A DNA stretch of 64,000 bases from CPC320 sp002336405. Its GTDB lineage: Bacteria; Pseudomonadota; Alphaproteobacteria; Rhodobacterales; Rhodobacteraceae. This document shows, in pieces, positions 61,301 to 64,000 of this stretch (the first letter of the stretch is position 1; every line of letters starts with the position of its first letter). Both the position numbers and the translations under genes were made by a program. The stretch covers positions 62,001 to 126,000 of the forward strand of contig CASIAN010000006.1 in assembly GCA_949372595.1 (NCBI GenBank), in the 5' to 3' direction. The notes below the pieces were generated by a model. The model was not told the DNA's origin, ran no database searches, and was given only the letters and a program-made list of their open reading frames with translations.

Positions 61301-61767
61301 TAGCCCACGGCAGCGGCTTCGCGTTTGATAGCGGCGATATCATCGCCCAGAACTTCGGTGGCCGGAATGACGGGAACGCCCGCTGCAACCGCCACTTTGC
61401 GCGCTGACGCCTTGTCTCCGAGCGCGCGCATGGTGGCGGCTTTCGGTCCGATAAAGCGGATGCCCGCGGCATCGCAAGCATCGACAAAGTCGGGGTTTTC
61501 CGAAAGCAGGCCATAACCTGGGTGGATCGCATCCGCCCCCGATTGTTTGGCCACCCGAATGATTTCGTCAATGCTGAGATAGGCGGCAACCGGGCCGAGG
61601 CCGTGACCGATCCGATAGGCCTCATCGGCTTTAAACCGGTGCAGACCAAGCTTGTCTTCCTCGGCAAACACAGCGACGGTTTTTTTGCCCATTTCATTGG
61701 CTGCGCGCATAATTCGGATGGCAATTTCACCGCGGTTTGCGACGAGAATTTTGCTGAAATCAGACAT
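58324..61767 (-). CDS. pyc: Pyruvate carboxylase
   Basis: 1147-residue single-chain anaplerotic enzyme making oxaloacetate from pyruvate, bicarbonate and ATP. Domains in order: biotin carboxylase (LVANRGEIAIRIMRA; GGGGRGM ATP-grasp loop), pyruvate carboxyltransferase barrel (TTMRDGHQSLLATRM, HFHTHDTSGG metal/active site), allosteric linker, and C-terminal biotinyl domain with EAMKMET carrying the biotin Lys. Full length. Stands alone. Confidence 0.97.
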   Translation of the reverse strand: MSDFSKILVANRGEIAIRIMRAANEMGKKTVAVFAEEDKLGLHRFKADEAYRIGHGLGPVAAYLSIDEIIRVAKQSGADAIHPGYGLLSENPDFVDACDAAGIRFIGPKAATMRALGDKASARKVAVAAGVPVIPATEVLGDDIAAIKREAAAVGYPLMLKASWGGGGRGMRPINGEDELEEKVLEGRREAEAAFGNGEGYLEKMILRARHVEVQILGDTHGDIYHLYERDCSVQRRNQKVVERAPAPYLSAAQRSEICDLGRKVCAHVGYECAGTVEFLMDMDSGKFYFIEVNPRVQVEHTVTEEVTGIDIVQAQIMIAEGKTLSEATGKDRQEDIQLTGHALQTRITTEDPQNNFIPDYGRITAYRAATGMGIRLDGGTAYSGGVITRYYDSLLVKVTASAQTPEKAIARMDRALREFRIRGVSTNIAFVENLLKHPVFLSNKYTTRFIDDTPDLFHFAKRRDRGTKVLTYIADITVNGHLETAGRSMPDHDVSPARVPQIRADPTSGTKTLLDREGPQALADWMAAQPQLLITDTTMRDGHQSLLATRMRSIDMITAAPSYAANLPQLFSVECWGGATFDVAYRFLQECPWQRLRDLRRAMPNLMTQMLLRGSNGVGYTNYPDNVVQSFVAQAAKTGIDVFRVFDSLNWVENMRVAMDAVRTADKVCEGSICYTGDLFNPDRSKYDLKYYVKMGQELKQAGAHILGLKDMAGLLKPAQARVLVKALKQEVGLPIHFHTHDTSGGAIATVLAAAEAGVDAVDAAMDAFSGNTSQPTLGTIVESLRYNDRDTGLDIGAIREISTYWEAVRGQYAAFESGLQAPDSEIYLHEMPGGQFTNLKAQARSLGLDDRWHEVAQTYADVNHMFGDIVKVTPSSKVVGDMALMMVSQGLTRGQVEDPAVDVSFPDSVIEMMQGKLGQPTGGFPPAMINKALKGAAPNLERPGKNLTPIDLEAARKEASAAIDGKQIDDEDLNSYLMYPKVFLDYMQRHESYGPVRALPTRTFFYGMTPGQEITTEIDPGKTLEIRLQAIGETNADGQVKVFFELNGQPRVIRVPNRLIASETLNRAKAEQGNPLHVGAPMPGVVASVAVTAEQEVKKGDLLLTIEAMKMETGIHAERDCQIAALHVQPGAQIDAKDLLIEFKV

Positions 61768-61945
61768 GACTGGCCTCTAACTTTTAGGGTTTAATCGAAC
61801 ATTTTCCAGCTGTACTATAGTCGTGCTGCAATGCAGCGCAAGAGCGGGTTTTGTTCATAAACAGCACAAAATCACTATTAAAGCCGATGAAACTACTGAT
61901 AAATGCGATAATAAGGGGGATAAATATATTTGGTTGAAAGTGTTT

Positions 61946-63082
61946 TTAGCCCTGAATCAACCGGTGTTTTGCGTCGGCTAGCGTGTGAATGCCCAGTTGA
62001 CCCATATTTGCGTGCAGGTCTTTACGCAGCATATCGATCAAATGTGCCGGACCCGGCGTGCCAAGCGCGGCCAGCGCGAAATGCCAGGCCGCACCGAGCA
62101 TAACAAAGTCCGCCCCGAGCGCGCGCGCGCGCAGTATATCAAGTCCGCCGCTGACGCCCCCGTCAAAAATCAGTGGCAGCGCGGTGGCCTGCCGGATTGC
62201 TGGCAGTACGTCAATCACCGCGGGTGCGGCATCAAATTGGCGCCCGGCATGGTTTGATAGCCACAGCCCATCGACACCTGCGGCTTGCAGGTCTGCCACA
62301 TCTTCAACCTGCAAGACGCCCTTGACCAAAAGCGGGCCGTCCCAAGCGTCTCGAATCCAATGTAAATAGTCCCAATCTGGCGCGGTGCGGATCAGATACC
62401 CGATATGCGCAGTGGTGGGCAGACCGATCTTGGCTTGGGTGTAGCTGGCAATCAATGGCATCCCCGGGCGTCCGGCGCGTGCCATGCCAAGTGCCCAAGA
62501 CGGGCGCATGGCGATCTGCGCCAGCAGGCGGGGCGTCAGCGCAGGTGGATGGGTCAGCCCGCTGCGGGTCTGTCTTTCGCGGCGGCTGGCTACTGGCACA
62601 TCTAAAGTCAGCACCAGCGTGCGAAAACCTGCATCTCGGGCGCGCATCAGCGTGTCTTTGCGGATGTCGATGGCGCGGGGGGCATAGAGCTGGAACCAGC
62701 CCTTGCCGTCGACATGTGGTCCGACGGTTTCGGGGGTCTGACAGGCCACAGTCGACAAAGTATAGGGCAAGCCTGCGGCGGTTGCGGCGGTTGCAAGCTT
62801 GCGTTCCGCATCGGGCCAGATCAGACCTGACATTCCCACAGGTGCAACCCCGAACGGTAAGGGATGATGCTCGCCTAGCAATGTGGCGCTGGTATCTGGC
62901 TCAAACTCGCCGTGCAGGATCGAAGGCATGAGCAAAACCTTATCCATTTGTCGGCGATTGCGTGCGGGCGTGGCCTCACTGCCGGTGGCACTGGTGAGGT
63001 ATTCCCAAACAAATTTTGGGATGCGCTTCTCGGCGGCGGTCCGCAGGTCGGACAGAGCTGGGTATTTTTGATCCAATTTCAT
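61946..63082 (-). CDS. FMN-dependent alpha-hydroxy-acid dehydrogenase (lactate dehydrogenase/oxidase type)
   Basis: 378-residue TIM-barrel flavoenzyme oxidising an L-2-hydroxyacid to the 2-oxoacid. Active-site Lys in LLVKGVLQVED, catalytic His and Arg in LSNHAGRQFD, and FMN phosphate loop FDGGVSGGLDILRARALGAD (in part). Membership of the LldD/mandelate dehydrogenase/glycolate oxidase family is firm; L-lactate is a reasonable but unproven substrate. Pyruvate made by it could feed the neighbouring pyruvate carboxylase. Confidence 0.88.
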   Translation of the reverse strand: MKLDQKYPALSDLRTAAEKRIPKFVWEYLTSATGSEATPARNRRQMDKVLLMPSILHGEFEPDTSATLLGEHHPLPFGVAPVGMSGLIWPDAERKLATAATAAGLPYTLSTVACQTPETVGPHVDGKGWFQLYAPRAIDIRKDTLMRARDAGFRTLVLTLDVPVASRRERQTRSGLTHPPALTPRLLAQIAMRPSWALGMARAGRPGMPLIASYTQAKIGLPTTAHIGYLIRTAPDWDYLHWIRDAWDGPLLVKGVLQVEDVADLQAAGVDGLWLSNHAGRQFDAAPAVIDVLPAIRQATALPLIFDGGVSGGLDILRARALGADFVMLGAAWHFALAALGTPGPAHLIDMLRKDLHANMGQLGIHTLADAKHRLIQG

Positions 63083-63185
63083 GGCGCTATGGATAAATGC
63101 TTGCGATGGTTTGTCCAGTTAAACAATAAGAACATAGTGTGAACGTGGCTTTCCCTCGGAAAGAAATCGCGCTAGGTTGATCTCT

Positions 63186-64000
63186 ATGAACAGTTTTGAT
63201 GACACTGACGCCTTTGAAGGCGCTTCGCTGTCGGCGCGCGCAATGGCGGCCCGACCAACGGGCTATCTTGATGAATTGAACCCGGCACAACGCCAGGCAG
63301 TTGAAACTCTGGATGGTCCAGTTTTGATGCTGGCCGGTGCAGGGACCGGCAAAACCAAGGCGCTGACAACACGGATTGCGCATCTGTTGAATATGGGCAA
63401 AGCCCGGCCCAACGAGATACTTTCAGTGACCTTTACCAATAAGGCTGCCCGCGAGATGAAAAAGCGGGTGGCAAAGCTTTTGGGGCAAACCGTCGAAGGC
63501 ATGCCGTGGATGGGCACCTTTCATTCGGTTGGGGTCAAGCTGTTACGACGTCACGCCGAACTGGTTGGGCTGAAGTCAAACTTTACCATCCTCGACACCG
63601 ATGACCAGATTAGGTTGTTGAAACAGCTTTTGATTGCAGCCCAGATTGACGATAAACGCTGGCCTGCGCGGCAGCTGCTGGGGATTATTGATCAGTGGAA
63701 AAACCGTGCCTGGATCGCCTCTGCAGTGCCGGTCTCGGAGGCCGCGGCGTTCAATTCAATGGGGGTCGAGCTTTATGCCCAGTACCAGCAGCGCTTGAAA
63801 GATCTCAACGCGGTGGATTTTGGAGATCTTCTGCTGCATGTGGTGACAATCTTTCAGACCCACCCGGACGTTCTGGCGCAATATCAGCGCTGGTTCCGCT
63901 ATATCCTGGTGGACGAATATCAAGATACAAATGTGGCACAATACCTGTGGTTGCGGCTGTTGGCGGGGGGGCATAAGAACATCTGCTGTGTTGGGGATGA
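63186..64000 (+). CDS. UvrD/PcrA/Rep superfamily 1A DNA helicase (N-terminal part)
   Basis: The first 271 codons of an ATP-dependent 3'-5' DNA helicase in repair or replication restart. Q-motif LNPAQRQAVE, Walker A AGAGTGKTKAL (residues about 50-60), motif Ia TFTNKAAREMKKRV, motif Ib MGTFHSVGVKLLRRH, and Walker B LVDEYQDTN. The frame is open to the window's edge; about 500 residues are missing. UvrD versus PcrA naming cannot be settled from this part. Confidence 0.93.
   Translation, partial: MNSFDDTDAFEGASLSARAMAARPTGYLDELNPAQRQAVETLDGPVLMLAGAGTGKTKALTTRIAHLLNMGKARPNEILSVTFTNKAAREMKKRVAKLLGQTVEGMPWMGTFHSVGVKLLRRHAELVGLKSNFTILDTDDQIRLLKQLLIAAQIDDKRWPARQLLGIIDQWKNRAWIASAVPVSEAAAFNSMGVELYAQYQQRLKDLNAVDFGDLLLHVVTIFQTHPDVLAQYQRWFRYILVDEYQDTNVAQYLWLRLLAGGHKNICCVGD

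Noticed and set aside
1..64000. CRISPR array
   Set aside because: No series of regularly spaced direct repeats seen anywhere; the only tandem repeat noted is a two-copy 17-base duplication.

Overview
The window looks like chromosome of a marine Rhodobacteraceae (roseobacter-type alphaproteobacterium). Supporting signs are a short bacterial ProS, an HdaA/AI-2E/Ppx block, a roseobacter-type flagellin, the hisB-hisH-hisA-hisF-hisE order, a single-chain pyruvate carboxylase, and several xanthine-dehydrogenase-family (molybdenum hydroxylase) proteins. Protein functions are read from motifs and family knowledge; no database search was run.

Layout. 0-4.6 kb: housekeeping (aspartate-type aminotransferase, XRE regulator + SdhE, MarR regulator, glyoxalase I, ThyX, ArsC/Spx-like protein). 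4.7-15.8 kb: catabolic region. It holds the small and medium subunits of a CoxS/CoxM-type hydroxylase. Next is an enamidase-like amidohydrolase, divergent from an overlapping gene train: ferredoxin-NADP reductase, XDH-type FAD subunit, fused FeS/molybdopterin subunit, 6-hydroxynicotinate reductase homologue, UPF0280/ApbE-like protein, two tandem DUF1185 proteins. A convergent MarR gene ends the region. This resembles the reductive nicotinate route of Eubacterium barkeri (hydroxylation, ring reduction, enamide hydrolysis) and is the most interesting system here.

16.2-20.3 kb: inositol monophosphatase, Ppx/GppA, HdaA, AI-2E-type permease. 20.6-24.2 kb: a pseudogene graveyard with an IS66 transposase remnant, a LysR fragment, a glutamate-synthase-like fragment, a multiply broken hchA, a nitroreductase without a proper start and a frameshifted HxlR regulator. 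24.5-29.7 kb: proS, a LysE-type exporter broken by one TGA, and valS.

29.8-41.5 kb: a galactoside uptake and catabolism locus. On the minus strand are an ABC transporter (binding protein, two permeases), GH4 glycosidase, SDR sugar dehydrogenase, KDGal kinase, KDPGal aldolase, SMP-30 lactonase and GH42 beta-galactosidase, most of them with 4-bp overlaps. Divergent on the plus strand are an IclR regulator and the transporter ATPase. This is the oxidative (De Ley-Doudoroff) galactose pathway without a galactonate dehydratase in the window.

41.6-53.1 kb: Lrp-type regulator divergent from an ornithine-decarboxylase-family enzyme, a solitary form-II CoxL-type large subunit overlapping a DUF2235 hydrolase, a CoA-binding protein, the his operon interrupted by an opposite-strand DUF2147 gene, a RAM-domain protein and an amidase. 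53.2-56.7 kb: a flagellin fragment with two amber codons, two strongly structured non-coding stretches, an intact flagellin, and tRNA-Gly(GCC). 56.9-64 kb: an exported protein + YHYH protein pair, pyruvate carboxylase, an FMN-dependent 2-hydroxyacid dehydrogenase and the start of a UvrD/PcrA helicase.
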